This document shows positions 1-8,832 of a stretch of DNA of 64,000 nucleotides, piece after piece. Position 1 is the first letter of the stretch. The number at the start of each line of letters is the position of its first letter. Origin of the DNA: CBDUEF01 sp018063485 (lineage in GTDB: Bacteria > Pseudomonadota > Alphaproteobacteria > Rhodobacterales > Rhodobacteraceae); NCBI GenBank assembly GCA_037045435.1, contig JBAOID010000011.1, forward strand, positions 22,707 to 86,706, written 5' to 3'. The notes under the pieces were generated by a model. That model saw only the letters and a list, made by a program, of their open reading frames with translations. It was not told where the DNA came from and made no database searches. The translations under genes and the position numbers were made by a program.

Positions 1-736
1 GGGTATCATAAGACAAGACTGGTATGGAATATGACGGCGCTTCGCTGACCCGCACATTTCTCGGGATCACGGAGCGAAAAACCAGGTCGCCGAGAGTTTT
101 ACGCGCATCAGACTCAACTTGCTGGGATAGCCGATTTCGTGCGTCGTGCATTGTCAACACGACACCTTCAATCCTGAGATCTCGATTGGCCGTTTGCCGG
201 ATTTCTCTCAAAGTAAGCATGAGTTGTGACAAGCCTTCAAGTGCGAAGAACTCGGTTTGGAGCGGGACAAGAACGGAATGGCTGGCGACGAGAGCATTCA
301 CCGTCAAAAGGCTGAGCGATGGGGGGCAATCAATCAGTATGAAATCAATGTCAAACGCTCCAATGTCAGGAGCCCGCAGCGCATCATGCAGCAAGAAGCT
401 TCGCTTCTCATTTGCGACAAGCTCCATATCGGCCGATGAAAGATCCGCGTTTGCCGGGCTGAGGTACAGGCCAGGGATGGAAGTTTCGATCACAGTCTCT
501 GCAATCGGGATATCATCGACCAACAAATCGTAGGTGGTCCGCTTGCGTTCCAATGGCGTTACCCCGAGGCCGGTCGAAGCGTTCCCCTGTGGATCAAGAT
601 CGATCAAGAGAACCCGTGCGCCGCACTCAACCAGGCCGGCCGCAAGATTGATGGCAGTCGTGGTTTTTCCGACACCGCCCTTCTGATTGGCAACAGAAAT
701 GATATAGGGCCATTGCTGATTCGGCGCGTCAGACAT
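1..736 (-). CDS. parA: Chromosome partitioning ATPase ParA (Soj), 3' end beyond window
   Basis: ParA-type Walker ATPase that works with ParB bound at parS to segregate newly replicated origins. About 245 residues are visible and the frame is still open at the window edge, so the C-terminus and the expected parB lie off the left side. The N-terminus has the deviant Walker A motif KGGVGKTTT (about residues 17-25), then LLIDLDPQGNAS and the Walker B-like FILIDCPPS, all diagnostic of ParA/MinD ATPases. The start ATG at 736 lies inside the rsmG 3' end (8-nt overlap), so the two are translationally coupled. Two perfect parS sites within 2.5 kb upstream fit this function. The family assignment is very secure. 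Confidence 0.95.
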   Translation of the reverse strand, partial: MSDAPNQQWPYIISVANQKGGVGKTTTAINLAAGLVECGARVLLIDLDPQGNASTGLGVTPLERKRTTYDLLVDDIPIAETVIETSIPGLYLSPANADLSSADMELVANEKRSFLLHDALRAPDIGAFDIDFILIDCPPSLSLLTVNALVASHSVLVPLQTEFFALEGLSQLMLTLREIRQTANRDLRIEGVVLTMHDARNRLSQQVESDARKTLGDLVFRSVIPRNVRVSEAPSYSIPVLSYDT

Positions 737-1352
737 GCTCCAGATCCTTCATCTCAAGAATGACCGCCGCCGGATCTGTCCTGCTGGCATGTGTTGTTAG
801 GGTGAATGTCCAATTGCGGCGCGCTTCCAATACTTCAGCCACATGATTTTGCCCTTTCTGAAAGAGCGCCGCCCCCGTCTTGCTCAGGTGTATATCGGCA
901 TAACTGCACAATATGGGCAAAGGGGCTAGCGCACGGGCAGAGAGTATATCGGCATCAAGCGGTTGCAGATCTTCAATTCTGGCTCGGATGATATTGGCCG
1001 AAAGCCCCAATTGACGAGCGGCCTCCCGTAGAAAAACCGCTTTCCGCTGGTCAGACTCTACGAGTGTTACCTTCAGATCTGGGCATTTCTCATCCGCCAG
1101 GACAGCAACCACAAGGCCGGGGAAGCCACCTCCACTTCCAATATCCAACCAATGGGCGCTGCAATCAGGTTTCAGCGAATATACCTGCGCAGAATCAAGG
1201 ATATGTCGCTCCCACAAATCCTGCCCAGAGGCTTTTGATACCAGGTTTATCTTGGCAGACCATTGAACCACCAGGCCAGCAAGCTGCTCAAGACGCCTTA
1301 GTGTTTCACGTGAAACATTCAGCCAGTGCGGCTCGTCCACATTTTCAGCCAT
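729..1352 (-). CDS. rsmG: 16S rRNA (guanine-N7) methyltransferase RsmG (GidB)
   Basis: Predicted SAM-dependent methyltransferase that forms m7G527 in the 530 loop of 16S rRNA. The protein is 207 aa, the family size. The SAM-binding motif I is LDIGSGGGFPGL (about residues 66-77), followed by VTLVESDQRKAVFL. The start at 1352 is chosen over an ATG at 1397 because it gives an 8-nt overlap with mnmG instead of 52 nt and begins near the conserved N-terminus. Codons for the NVSRET stretch form a perfect parS site. Order mnmG-rsmG-parA on one strand is the classical ori-proximal cluster. Confidence 0.95.
   Translation of the reverse strand: MAENVDEPHWLNVSRETLRRLEQLAGLVVQWSAKINLVSKASGQDLWERHILDSAQVYSLKPDCSAHWLDIGSGGGFPGLVVAVLADEKCPDLKVTLVESDQRKAVFLREAARQLGLSANIIRARIEDLQPLDADILSARALAPLPILCSYADIHLSKTGAALFQKGQNHVAEVLEARRNWTFTLTTHASRTDPAAVILEMKDLEHV
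1302..1317. promoter_or_regulatory. parS: parS centromere site inside rsmG
   Basis: The 16-bp palindrome TGTTTCACGTGAAACA is a perfect match to the universal ParB-binding parS sequence. It lies wholly within the rsmG coding region, where it encodes part of N-V-S-R-E-T. It is about 0.6 kb from the parA start. It is expected to nucleate ParB spreading next to the origin. Confidence 0.95.
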
Positions 1353-3225
1353 GGGCAACCGCGGCGGCGCTACGCCCCCGCCGTAAATGTACGACAATCA
1401 ACAGCATTGCCGCCGGCGTCATCCCCTCGATACGCCTTGCATGAGCAATATTTGCGGGGCGATCACGCTCCAACTTCATCCGCAGCTCGTTCGAAAGACC
1501 CTTCAGGGCGCCATACTCAAAATCTTCAGGGATCACAGACATCTCTTCGGTCCGAAGCGCCTCAATTTCCAATGACTGCCTTCCGGCATATTGGGCATAT
1601 AGCGCGTCGCATCGCAATTGCCGGCGCGTCTCGGTGTCAAGCGCTTCAAAGGTGGGAAAGGCTACCGACATGATTTCATCAGAGACCTCGGGGAACGCAA
1701 GAATCTGCAAGCCGGATTTCCTGCTACCGTCCATGCTGATTTTGAATCCCAAATCATTCAGCTGAGACGAACTGCGCGAGACCGACGCCATCGCTTTTCT
1801 CCCGCTTTCCAAGCGATCCATCTTCTCATTGAATATATCAGCGCGCCTCTCGCCGACACAGCCCACCGCCATTCCCTTTTCGGTGAGGCGCTGATCAGCA
1901 TTATCCGCGCGCAGCGCCAGGCGATATTCCGCACGAGATGTGAACATCCGATACGGCTCGGTCACTCCTTGGGTCGTAAGATCGTCAATCATTACCCCAA
2001 TATAGCTCTCACTACGGCTAAGGGCCATTCCTGCCATAGCACGAGACGCGGCCGCCGCATTCACGCCTGCAACCAAGCCTTGCGCCGCCGCCTCCTCATA
2101 GCCGGTTGTGCCATTGATTTGTCCAGCAAAATACAGGCCCTCGACGTTTTTCACCCGCAAATCGCCGCGCAAACCACGTGGGTCGAAAAAATCATATTCG
2201 ATCGCGTATCCCGGCTGCAAAATTTCGACATTTTCCAAGCCACAGATGCTGCGTACATAGGCCTGCTGCACTTCGGCGGGCAGGGATGTCGAAATCCCAT
2301 TGGGATAAACCGTATCGTCAACTAACCCCTCCGGCTCCAGAAAAACCTGATGTGAGGTTTTTTCTGCAAAGCGAACCACCTTGTCTTCAATGGATGGGCA
2401 GTACCGTGGGCCGACACCTTCTATAAACCCGCCATACATCGCCGATCGCGAGAGATTGGCGCGAACGAGGTCATGAGTTCGCTCGTTTGTGTGAGTGATC
2501 CCGCAATTGACCTGCCGCTGCGCGGGGTGCCGGTTCAAAAATGAAAACATCGTAGGTTCTTCGTCGCCGGGCTGAGATTCTAACCGCTGCCAGTCAATGG
2601 TCCTTCCGTTCAACCGGGGTGGCGTTCCCGTCTTGAGCCGACCTCCCACCTGAACGATCTCGGACAATTGCTGTGCCAGTCGATGGGACGCGGGATCTCC
2701 AACGCGTCCCCCCGATTGGCGATTGTCACCTATATGCATAACGCCGTTCAGAAAGGTTCCGGCCGTCAAGACAACCCCCTTCGCCGCGAGTTCCGTGCCG
2801 TCGGCCAGAAGCACGCCAGTAACCCTACCCATTTCAAGCCGAAATGCTGCCACCTCCGCTTCGATGATTGTTAGCGAGGCTTCAACCGCCAATAGCTTTT
2901 GTATCGCTTCCCGGTAAATCTTTCGATCGGCCTGTGCTCTTGGGCCCTGAACCGCCGGGCCCTTGCGTCGATTCAACAGGCGAAATTGAATTCCCGATTC
3001 ATCTGCAGCGCGCGCCATCAGGCCATCAAGTGCGTCAATCTCCCGAACCAGATGCCCCTTACCCAAGCCGCCGATCGCCGGGTTGCACGACATTACACCA
3101 ATCCGGTCCTTCCGCATGGAAATCAGGGCGGTGACAACGCCCATTCTTGCTGCCGCTGCCGCAGCCTCTGCGCCAGCGTGTCCCCCACCAATTACCACGA
3201 CGTCAAATTGTTTCACGTGAAACAC
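1345..3225 (-). CDS. mnmG: tRNA uridine-5-carboxymethylaminomethyl modification enzyme MnmG (GidA)
   Basis: FAD-dependent subunit of the MnmE-MnmG complex that makes (carboxymethyl)aminomethyl-U34 in tRNAs. The dinucleotide-binding motif is VVIGGGHAGAEAA near the N-terminus, followed by the conserved SCNPAIGGLGKGHL and later ATG/GTFL and PRYCPSIEDK segments. The length is 626 aa, normal for the family. The start is a GTG at 3225: it places FHVKQFDVVVIGGG at the N-terminus and lies 1 nt after the mnmE stop, whereas the longer reading frame would run into mnmE. The first codons are themselves a perfect parS site. It overlaps rsmG by 8 nt and is likely one transcript with mnmE, rsmG and parA. 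Confidence 0.96.
   Translation of the reverse strand: MFHVKQFDVVVIGGGHAGAEAAAAAARMGVVTALISMRKDRIGVMSCNPAIGGLGKGHLVREIDALDGLMARAADESGIQFRLLNRRKGPAVQGPRAQADRKIYREAIQKLLAVEASLTIIEAEVAAFRLEMGRVTGVLLADGTELAAKGVVLTAGTFLNGVMHIGDNRQSGGRVGDPASHRLAQQLSEIVQVGGRLKTGTPPRLNGRTIDWQRLESQPGDEEPTMFSFLNRHPAQRQVNCGITHTNERTHDLVRANLSRSAMYGGFIEGVGPRYCPSIEDKVVRFAEKTSHQVFLEPEGLVDDTVYPNGISTSLPAEVQQAYVRSICGLENVEILQPGYAIEYDFFDPRGLRGDLRVKNVEGLYFAGQINGTTGYEEAAAQGLVAGVNAAAASRAMAGMALSRSESYIGVMIDDLTTQGVTEPYRMFTSRAEYRLALRADNADQRLTEKGMAVGCVGERRADIFNEKMDRLESGRKAMASVSRSSSQLNDLGFKISMDGSRKSGLQILAFPEVSDEIMSVAFPTFEALDTETRRQLRCDALYAQYAGRQSLEIEALRTEEMSVIPEDFEYGALKGLSNELRMKLERDRPANIAHARRIEGMTPAAMLLIVVHLRRGRSAAAVAHG
3209..3224. promoter_or_regulatory. 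parS: parS centromere site overlapping the mnmG start
   Basis: Second perfect 16-bp parS palindrome (TGTTTCACGTGAAACA). On the minus strand it begins at the second base of the GTG start codon of mnmG and encodes residues 2-6 (F-H-V-K-Q). ParB bound here would sit on the translation start region of mnmG. It is 1.9 kb from the other parS. Confidence 0.95.
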
Positions 3226-3226
3226 C

Positions 3227-4525
3227 CTATTTCCCGATGCAGAAGCTGGAGAATATCTCACCCAGCAAAGATTCGACATCAATTCTACCAATCAAACTCT
3301 CCAAAAACCGGTTTGCCTGACGTAACTCGGCAGAAACCAGCTCTGGCATCATCATCTCACTGTCCAAGCACACCTCAACACGTTCCAGTGCGGCAATTGT
3401 CGAAGCGATTGCCAGGCGCTGGCGTTCCCGAATGACCAGGCCTGCCGACGCCACCTGCAAGGACAGCCGTTTGGTAATCTCGGCAATAAGGCCGTCAACG
3501 CCCCAGCCGGTCAAGCCCGATACCGCAAATATCCCGCTTGCTGCCCCAGGTTTGGCAATATCAGCTTTGCCGAACACCACAAGGTCATCCCCCGTTGGCT
3601 CTAGGACGGATCGTTCATCGCCCTCCGTAACCAAAAAGACGCGCAAATCCGCTGTTTCTGCGCGCGCAATCGCCCGCTCAATCCCAATCATTTCCAATTT
3701 GTCGGTGGTTTGCCTTAGTCCCGCAGTATCCAATAGCGTCACCGAAAGCCCGGATAAATCCATCCGCACCTCAATCACATCCCGCGTTGTCCCGGCCGTC
3801 TCGGAAGTGATCGCCGCCTCACGTCCAGCCAGAGCATTCAACAGTGTGGATTTACCAACATTCGGTGCTCCGACAATAGCAACCTCAAAACCTTCTCGCA
3901 GACGTTCCGCCGCTTTCGCGCCTGCCAACTCACTCCGCAATTGTTCCAACAAACTGGCAACCAGCATCGAGACTTCCGGCACAACATCCACCGGAACGTC
4001 CTCATCTGCAAAATCAATGGTAGCCTCCAGCAAGGCCGCTGCCCTCAAGGCCAATCGCCGCCACACCTCAACTTTACGCCCCATGGCACCAGACAATACC
4101 CGCTGCGCCTGTCGCCGCTGCGACTCGGTCTCGGCATCAATCAGATCCGCCAAACCCTCCACCTGAGTCAGATCAAGACAACCGTTCTCCAAGGCCCTGC
4201 GCGTAAATTCGCCGGCCTCCGCGAGCCGCAAGCCTGCAATCTCCGACAAGGCACGCAAGACAGCCGCCTGCACTGCCAAACTGCCATGGATTTGCAATTC
4301 AGCACTTTGCTCGCCGGTAAAACTTGCCCCCTTCTCGAACAAGACGACGATAGCTTCATCAAGCACTTCACCGGCCCAAGAGAGCTTGCGCAGCGCCGCT
4401 GAGCGCGCAGGAGGCAGTTTACCGCACAACGCCGAGACTGCGGCATGTGCGTTATCCCCAGAGAGCCGGATCACTGCGACTCCTGATTTGCCTCGCGCTG
4501 TAGCAAGGGCATAGATTGTATCCAT
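3227..4525 (-). CDS. mnmE: tRNA modification GTPase MnmE (TrmE)
   Basis: GTPase partner of MnmG in wobble-uridine modification. The 432-aa protein has the N-terminal folate-binding domain (starts MDTIYALATARGKSGVAVIR), the helical domain with LTQVEGLADLIDAETE, and an inserted G domain: G1 GAPNVGKST, G2 TTRDVIE, G3 DTAGLRQT. The G4 position reads FGKAD rather than canonical NKxD, a relaxed form; I cannot say from one sequence whether that matters. It ends with the diagnostic C-terminal FCIGK containing the catalytic Cys. Its TAG stop is 1 nt from the mnmG GTG start, so the two are coupled. Confidence 0.96.
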   Translation of the reverse strand: MDTIYALATARGKSGVAVIRLSGDNAHAAVSALCGKLPPARSAALRKLSWAGEVLDEAIVVLFEKGASFTGEQSAELQIHGSLAVQAAVLRALSEIAGLRLAEAGEFTRRALENGCLDLTQVEGLADLIDAETESQRRQAQRVLSGAMGRKVEVWRRLALRAAALLEATIDFADEDVPVDVVPEVSMLVASLLEQLRSELAGAKAAERLREGFEVAIVGAPNVGKSTLLNALAGREAAITSETAGTTRDVIEVRMDLSGLSVTLLDTAGLRQTTDKLEMIGIERAIARAETADLRVFLVTEGDERSVLEPTGDDLVVFGKADIAKPGAASGIFAVSGLTGWGVDGLIAEITKRLSLQVASAGLVIRERQRLAIASTIAALERVEVCLDSEMMMPELVSAELRQANRFLESLIGRIDVESLLGEIFSSFCIGK

Positions 4526-4555
4526 TGCTGATAACCGATTGATAAAACGAAATTT

Positions 4556-5828
4556 CTACGCGTTCATCGAATCGAAGAATTCGCCGTTGGTCTTTGTCTG
4601 CTTCAGTTTGGAAAGCAGGAATTCGATCGCATCAGTTGTACCCATCGGATTCAGGATCCGGCGCAGAACATACATCTTCTGCAAATCTGTCTTTTCAACC
4701 AGCAACTCTTCCTTGCGCGTTCCCGATTTCAAGATATCAATTGCCGGGAAAACGCGCTTGTCTGCCACCTTGCGATCAAGCACAATTTCCGAGTTACCAG
4801 TCCCCTTGAATTCCTCAAAGATCACTTCATCCATCCGGCTGCCGGTATCAATCAATGCGGTTGCGATAATCGTCAGCGACCCGCCCTCTTCGATATTGCG
4901 CGCCGCGCCGAAGAACCGCTTCGGGCGCTGCAGGGCATTCGCATCGACACCGCCGGTCAGAACCTTGCCACTTGAAGGAACCACAGTATTGAAGGCCCGC
5001 CCCAGACGCGGTGATCGAATCCAGCAAGATCACCACATCCCGCTTATGCTCAACCAAACGCTTGGCCTTCTCGATGACCATTTCCGCCACCGCAACGTGA
5101 CGCGTAGCGGGCTCGTCAAAGGTTGAAGATACTACCTCACCCTTCACCGACCGTTGCATATCCGTCACCTCTTCCGGTCGTTCATCAATCAACAAAACGA
5201 TAAGATAACATTCCGGGTGATTCGTTGCGATCGAATGCGCGATATTCTGTAGCAAAACGGTCTTACCCGTCCGGGGCGGCGCAACGATCAGCCCACGCTG
5301 GCCTTTGCCGATTGGTGCAACAAGATCAATAATCCGCGCAGAACGATCCTTGACCGTGGGGTCTTCGACCTCCATCTTCAAACGCTCATCCGGGTAGAGT
5401 GGCGTCAGGTTATCGAAATGCACTTTATGCCGCGCCCGCTCCGGGTCGTCGAAGTTGATCTTCGTCACCGTGGTCATGCAGAAATATTTTTCATTCTCCC
5501 GTGGTGCCTGAATTACGCCCTCGATCGTATCGCCGGTCCGCAATGAAAATTGCCGCAGCAATTCAGGGGAAACATAAATATCATCTGGTCCAGGCAAATA
5601 GTTTGCCGAAGGGCTGCGCAGGAACCCAAAACCATCCTGCAAAACCTCCAGAACCCCATCACCGCCGATGACCCAACCTTCCTCGGCGTGTTCTTTCAAG
5701 ATCGAAAACATCATTTCGCCCTTGCGCATCGAAGGGGCATTCTCGATCTCCCACTCCTCCGCCATCGCCAGCAATTCTGCAGGTGTCTTGGCCTTGAGGT
5801 CAGCAAGATTAAGGTGTTCGATAGTCAT
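4556..5828 (-). CDS. rho: Transcription termination factor Rho (frame broken by +1 near 5009)
   Basis: Hexameric RNA-dependent ATPase that terminates transcription. The N-terminal part has the cold-shock-like RNA-binding fold (GFGFLRSPSANYLPGPDDIYVS) and Walker A PPRTGKT; Walker B is DVVILLDSIT. After that Thr codon the frame breaks: an extra G near 5009 moves the conserved RLGRAFNTVVPSSGK continuation into another frame, which runs cleanly to the stop at 4556. Removing one base gives 423 aa, the normal Rho length, with no other lesion. Start ATG 5828 is preceded by GGAG. Rho is essential in many alphaproteobacteria, so a sequence error is much more likely than a dead gene. Confidence 0.93.
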
Positions 5829-5942
5829 GAGAATATCTCCTCGGCGCAGGTATGGTCCGGCGGTCAATAAAATGGAAAGCGTTCCGGCCGAATGGCCCCG
5901 CTAACAGCCGCCTAGCCTGCAAGATCAACGAAGTCAACCAAC

Positions 5943-6392
5943 TCAGAATTTAACAATGACCGACAGGACAATAATCACCAATAGCAGGGTCGGCACCTCA
6001 TTCATGATCCGGTATCGACGCCCCGTCAAATGGTTGGTTCCATTGATGAAATCCTTGCGCCTCCAGCCCAGCCAATGGTGAAACCAGCTCATCGCAAGCA
6101 CGGCCGCCGCTTTTGTCCACGGCCAGATTTCAGACCAGTTCACAATCCCTGGCGTGAAAACCAGCGCCAATCCAAATACCCATACGGCAATGCTCGCCGG
6201 GTTTATGATGGCTTTCAACAGGCGGCGCTCCATGTCCTGGAACATGACATCCGTTTTCGATCCCGGCTGCACTTGCTCAACGTGATAGACATAGAGCCTT
6301 GGCAAGTAAAAAAGGCCAGCCATCCAGGTGATCACCGAGATCACATGCAATGCCTTTGTCCATGGATACATCTCTGCCAGAAAATTGCCCAT
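5943..6392 (-). CDS. hemJ: Protoporphyrinogen IX oxidase HemJ
   Basis: Small integral membrane protein (149 aa) of the HemJ/UPF0093 family, which oxidises protoporphyrinogen IX to protoporphyrin IX in bacteria lacking HemG/HemY oxidases. It begins MGNFLAEMYPWTKALHVISV with the conserved His of the first membrane segment, continues with WMAGLFYLPRLYVYH, and ends with a hydrophobic helix LLLVIIVLSVIVKF. About four transmembrane segments can be drawn. It sits between rho and the probable origin, as in related genomes. The promoter must lie in the intergenic region at 6393-6802. Confidence 0.9.
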   Translation of the reverse strand: MGNFLAEMYPWTKALHVISVITWMAGLFYLPRLYVYHVEQVQPGSKTDVMFQDMERRLLKAIINPASIAVWVFGLALVFTPGIVNWSEIWPWTKAAAVLAMSWFHHWLGWRRKDFINGTNHLTGRRYRIMNEVPTLLLVIIVLSVIVKF

Positions 6393-6802
6393 CAGTCACT
6401 CTCGCCTCACCTTGCCTTCTTAATAGTTTAGAAAAGAATATAAAAGATGATGATGTAGGGACGGTGGAAAACAGGACAACTCTGTTTCAGCAATGGTTCT
6501 ACACAGGATCCTGAGAAGGGTATAAGTTCTGGATCATCATGGACAACTCCCGGCGTGCAACATAAAAGTACTTCAATAACCAAAGGTTACTGGAAAAAGG
6601 TTGTCCACATCGGCTATAACGGGTTTTGGAATGGCATGGGAAAACCGGCTTTTCCACAGAGCCGCAAAACCCTTGTCAACATGTGGGCGAAACGCGCGGT
6701 TGTCTTGACAAACCGCGTCTATCGCCTCCTCACTTGCCAACCGCTCAATCTCGGTGGTTTTCACCGCAAGAACGAAACCAGATTGTCCACAAGGCCACCC
6801 AC
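6393..6802. other. oriC: Probable chromosomal replication origin (oriC) between hemJ and maf
   Basis: A 410-bp stretch with no credible gene between divergent hemJ and maf. It holds DnaA-box-like 9-mers on the plus strand: TTGTCCACA at 6601-6609 and 6783-6791 and TTTTCCACA at 6650-6658 (each one base from TTATCCACA), plus a weaker TTGTCAACA at 6673-6681. An AT-rich patch at about 6420-6450 could be an unwinding element, and an inverted repeat sits at 6696-6716. Two perfect parS sites lie 3-5 kb away, and related genomes place the origin near these genes. The hemJ and maf promoters must also be here. Replication function is inferred. Confidence 0.68.
6696..6716. repeat. Inverted repeat in the oriC region
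   Basis: GCGGTTGTC, a two-base TT centre, then GACAAACCGC. The arms are perfect complements except for one extra A in the right arm. It lies among the DnaA-box-like motifs. It may be a protein-binding site of the origin; the extra A could be another of the insertion errors seen elsewhere in the window. Confidence 0.6.
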
Positions 6803-7403
6803 ATGTCTGCTCCCTTGATCCTGGCCTCATCTTCAAGCATCCGTCTTAAACTGTTGCAGTCGGCTGGGATTCAGGTTTCGGCTTATCCGGCAAGAATAGA
6901 CGAAGACGCGATTCGACGGTCTTTGCAGGCCGGACTGGCCAAACCAGACGACATCGCAGATGCTTTGGCAGAACTGAAAGCCCGTAAACTGGCCGAGAAA
7001 AACCCCACCTCTCTTGTGCTGGGCTGTGACCAGGTTCTGGCGATTGGATCGGAAATTCTGAACAAACCTGAAACTGTCGAAGAGGCGGAATCCCAGATCA
7101 GCCGCCTGCAAGGGACAGACCCACCAATTGCTGTCAGCGGTGGTTCTCTATGACGATAACAAACCGATCTGGCGTCACATGGGTGTTGCCAGGATGACGA
7201 TGCGCACGCTTTCACAAGACTATCTGACCGCTTATCTATCGCGTAACTGGCCCGACATTGCCACCTCGGTCGGCGGATACAAGCTGGAATCCGAGGGCGT
7301 TCGGTTGTTTTCGAGGATCGAAGGGGATTACTTCACCATCCTCGGCTTGCCGCTGTTGCCGCTTCTCGGCTACCTTGGCGACAGAGGATTTCTACAAACA
7401 TGA
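6803..7403 (+). CDS. maf: Maf-family nucleotide pyrophosphatase (frame broken by +1 near 7113)
   Basis: Maf/YhdE-type nucleoside triphosphate pyrophosphatase, implicated in hydrolysing dTTP/UTP or modified nucleotides. The N-terminus LILASSSSIRLKLLQSAGI and the GCDQVL motif (catalytic Asp) are typical. The frame is lost in the RLQG segment near 7113 and recovered with HQLLSAVVLYDD, consistent with one extra base. The corrected protein is 199 aa, the family norm. The start ATG is at 6803; the stop overlaps the aroE ATG by 4 nt (ATGA), so it is the first gene of the maf-aroE-coaE-dnaQ operon. Confidence 0.9.
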
Positions 7404-8239
7404 CCGATACACCCCGCATCCCCCTGGCAGGCGTTATTGGCGACCCAATTGCGCATTCGCGGTCCCCTGCCTTGCACAATTACTGGTTGCGGCGATATGG
7501 CATCCGCGGCCATTACATCCCTATGCATGTGGTTCAAAGCGATCTGAAGGCGGCCTTGGACATGTTGCCGCGGTTGGGTTTCGTCGGCATAAATGTAACC
7601 ATCCCGCACAAGGAACATGTGCTTGCGCTGGCCGATATCGTCACGGATCGCGCGGCACTGATCGGCGCAGCCAACACTCTGATTTTCCGCAAGGATGGGC
7701 GCATACATGCCGATAATACCGACGGATCGGGCTTTATTGCCAATTTGCGCCAGAACGCACCCGCCTGGCAGCCAGCCTCTGGGCCAGCCGCTGTTCTGGG
7801 AGCAGGCGGCGCATCAAGGGCCGTCATTGCCGCGCTGATCGAGGTTGGGGTTCCCGAAATACGCGTCGCCAACCGCACCCGACCCCGTGCCGAAACCCTG
7901 CGGTCCGACTTCGGTGCCAAGATTGTGGTTGTTGACTGGGTGCAGGCCGGTAACATGCTTGAGGATGCTGCTACCGTTGTAAATACCACCTCCCTGGGGA
8001 TGACAGGCAAACCGGACTTTCGGGTTCCTCTTGATGCGTTGAACCCAAGGGCACTGGTCACGGATCTGGTCTATTCCCCCCTTCAAACCTCCCTTCTCGC
8101 CGAGGCCGAAAGGATGGGCTGCACCGTGGTTGATGGGCTTGGTATGCTCTTGCATCAAGCCGCCCCAGGGTTCGAGCGCTGGTTTGGACATCGTCCAGAG
8201 GTCGACGCCGCCACCCGCGCCGCCGTCTTGGCCCAATGA
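7400..8239 (+). CDS. aroE: Shikimate dehydrogenase (NADP+)
   Basis: Catalyses reduction of 3-dehydroshikimate to shikimate in aromatic amino acid synthesis. The 279-aa protein shows the substrate-binding SRSPALHNYWL motif, the catalytic-Lys segment NVTIPHKEHV, the NTDGSGF Asp motif and the NADP-binding GAGGASRAVIAAL. Overlaps of 4 nt with both maf upstream and coaE downstream (ATGA each) show translational coupling. It is intact. Confidence 0.96.
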   Translation: MTDTPRIPLAGVIGDPIAHSRSPALHNYWLRRYGIRGHYIPMHVVQSDLKAALDMLPRLGFVGINVTIPHKEHVLALADIVTDRAALIGAANTLIFRKDGRIHADNTDGSGFIANLRQNAPAWQPASGPAAVLGAGGASRAVIAALIEVGVPEIRVANRTRPRAETLRSDFGAKIVVVDWVQAGNMLEDAATVVNTTSLGMTGKPDFRVPLDALNPRALVTDLVYSPLQTSLLAEAERMGCTVVDGLGMLLHQAAPGFERWFGHRPEVDAATRAAVLAQ

Positions 8240-8832
8240 AGCGCTTTATCCTGGGCCTGACCGGTTCGATCGGTATGGGGAAATCAACAACAGCCGCCAT
8301 GTTTGCGGCCAAGGGCGTGCCAATCTGGGATGCTGACGCGGCTGTCCATCGGCTTTATGCCACTGATGGGGCGGCAACGCGCCTGATCGCCATGCACTAC
8401 CCGGATGCAATCGAAAACGGAGCCGTCTCCCGATCTGGCCTGCGGGCCAAGATCGCTGCCGACCCGTCGATTCTGGAGCATATTCAGAAGCTGGTTCACC
8501 CGCTGGTTGCCGAAGATCGCGCGCAGTTTCTGGCAAACAATGTCAGTGGATTGGTGGTTGTGGATGTTCCGCTCCTGTTTGAAACCGGCACTGACGCACT
8601 CTGTGACGGCGTTGCAGTTGTCTCTACCGACTCCGACACCCAAAAAGCGCGCGTGCTTGCACGGGGGCAAATGACACATCACGAGTTTGAAGTGATGCTT
8701 GCGCGCCAATTGCCTGATGCCGAAAAGCGCAAGCGCGCAACCTGGATCATTCCGACCGATTCACTGGAACATGCCGAGCAAGCAGTCGTCGCCATCATTG
8801 CAGAAATAGACCAAAGGCTGAAACATGCGTGA
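8236..8832 (+). CDS. coaE: Dephospho-CoA kinase
   Basis: Last step of coenzyme A synthesis: phosphorylates the 3'-OH of dephospho-CoA. The P-loop GLTGSIGMGKSTTAAMF is at the N-terminus, followed by the DAD motif WDADAAVHRLY and the VVVDVPLLFETG strand. The length is 198 aa, normal. It overlaps aroE by 4 nt and dnaQ by 8 nt. Confidence 0.96.
   Translation: MKRFILGLTGSIGMGKSTTAAMFAAKGVPIWDADAAVHRLYATDGAATRLIAMHYPDAIENGAVSRSGLRAKIAADPSILEHIQKLVHPLVAEDRAQFLANNVSGLVVVDVPLLFETGTDALCDGVAVVSTDSDTQKARVLARGQMTHHEFEVMLARQLPDAEKRKRATWIIPTDSLEHAEQAVVAIIAEIDQRLKHA

Noticed and set aside
6573..6836. Reading frames of 87 codons inside the hemJ-maf gap
   Set aside because: They overlap maf, lack family features and cover the DnaA-box-like sites; judged chance frames.
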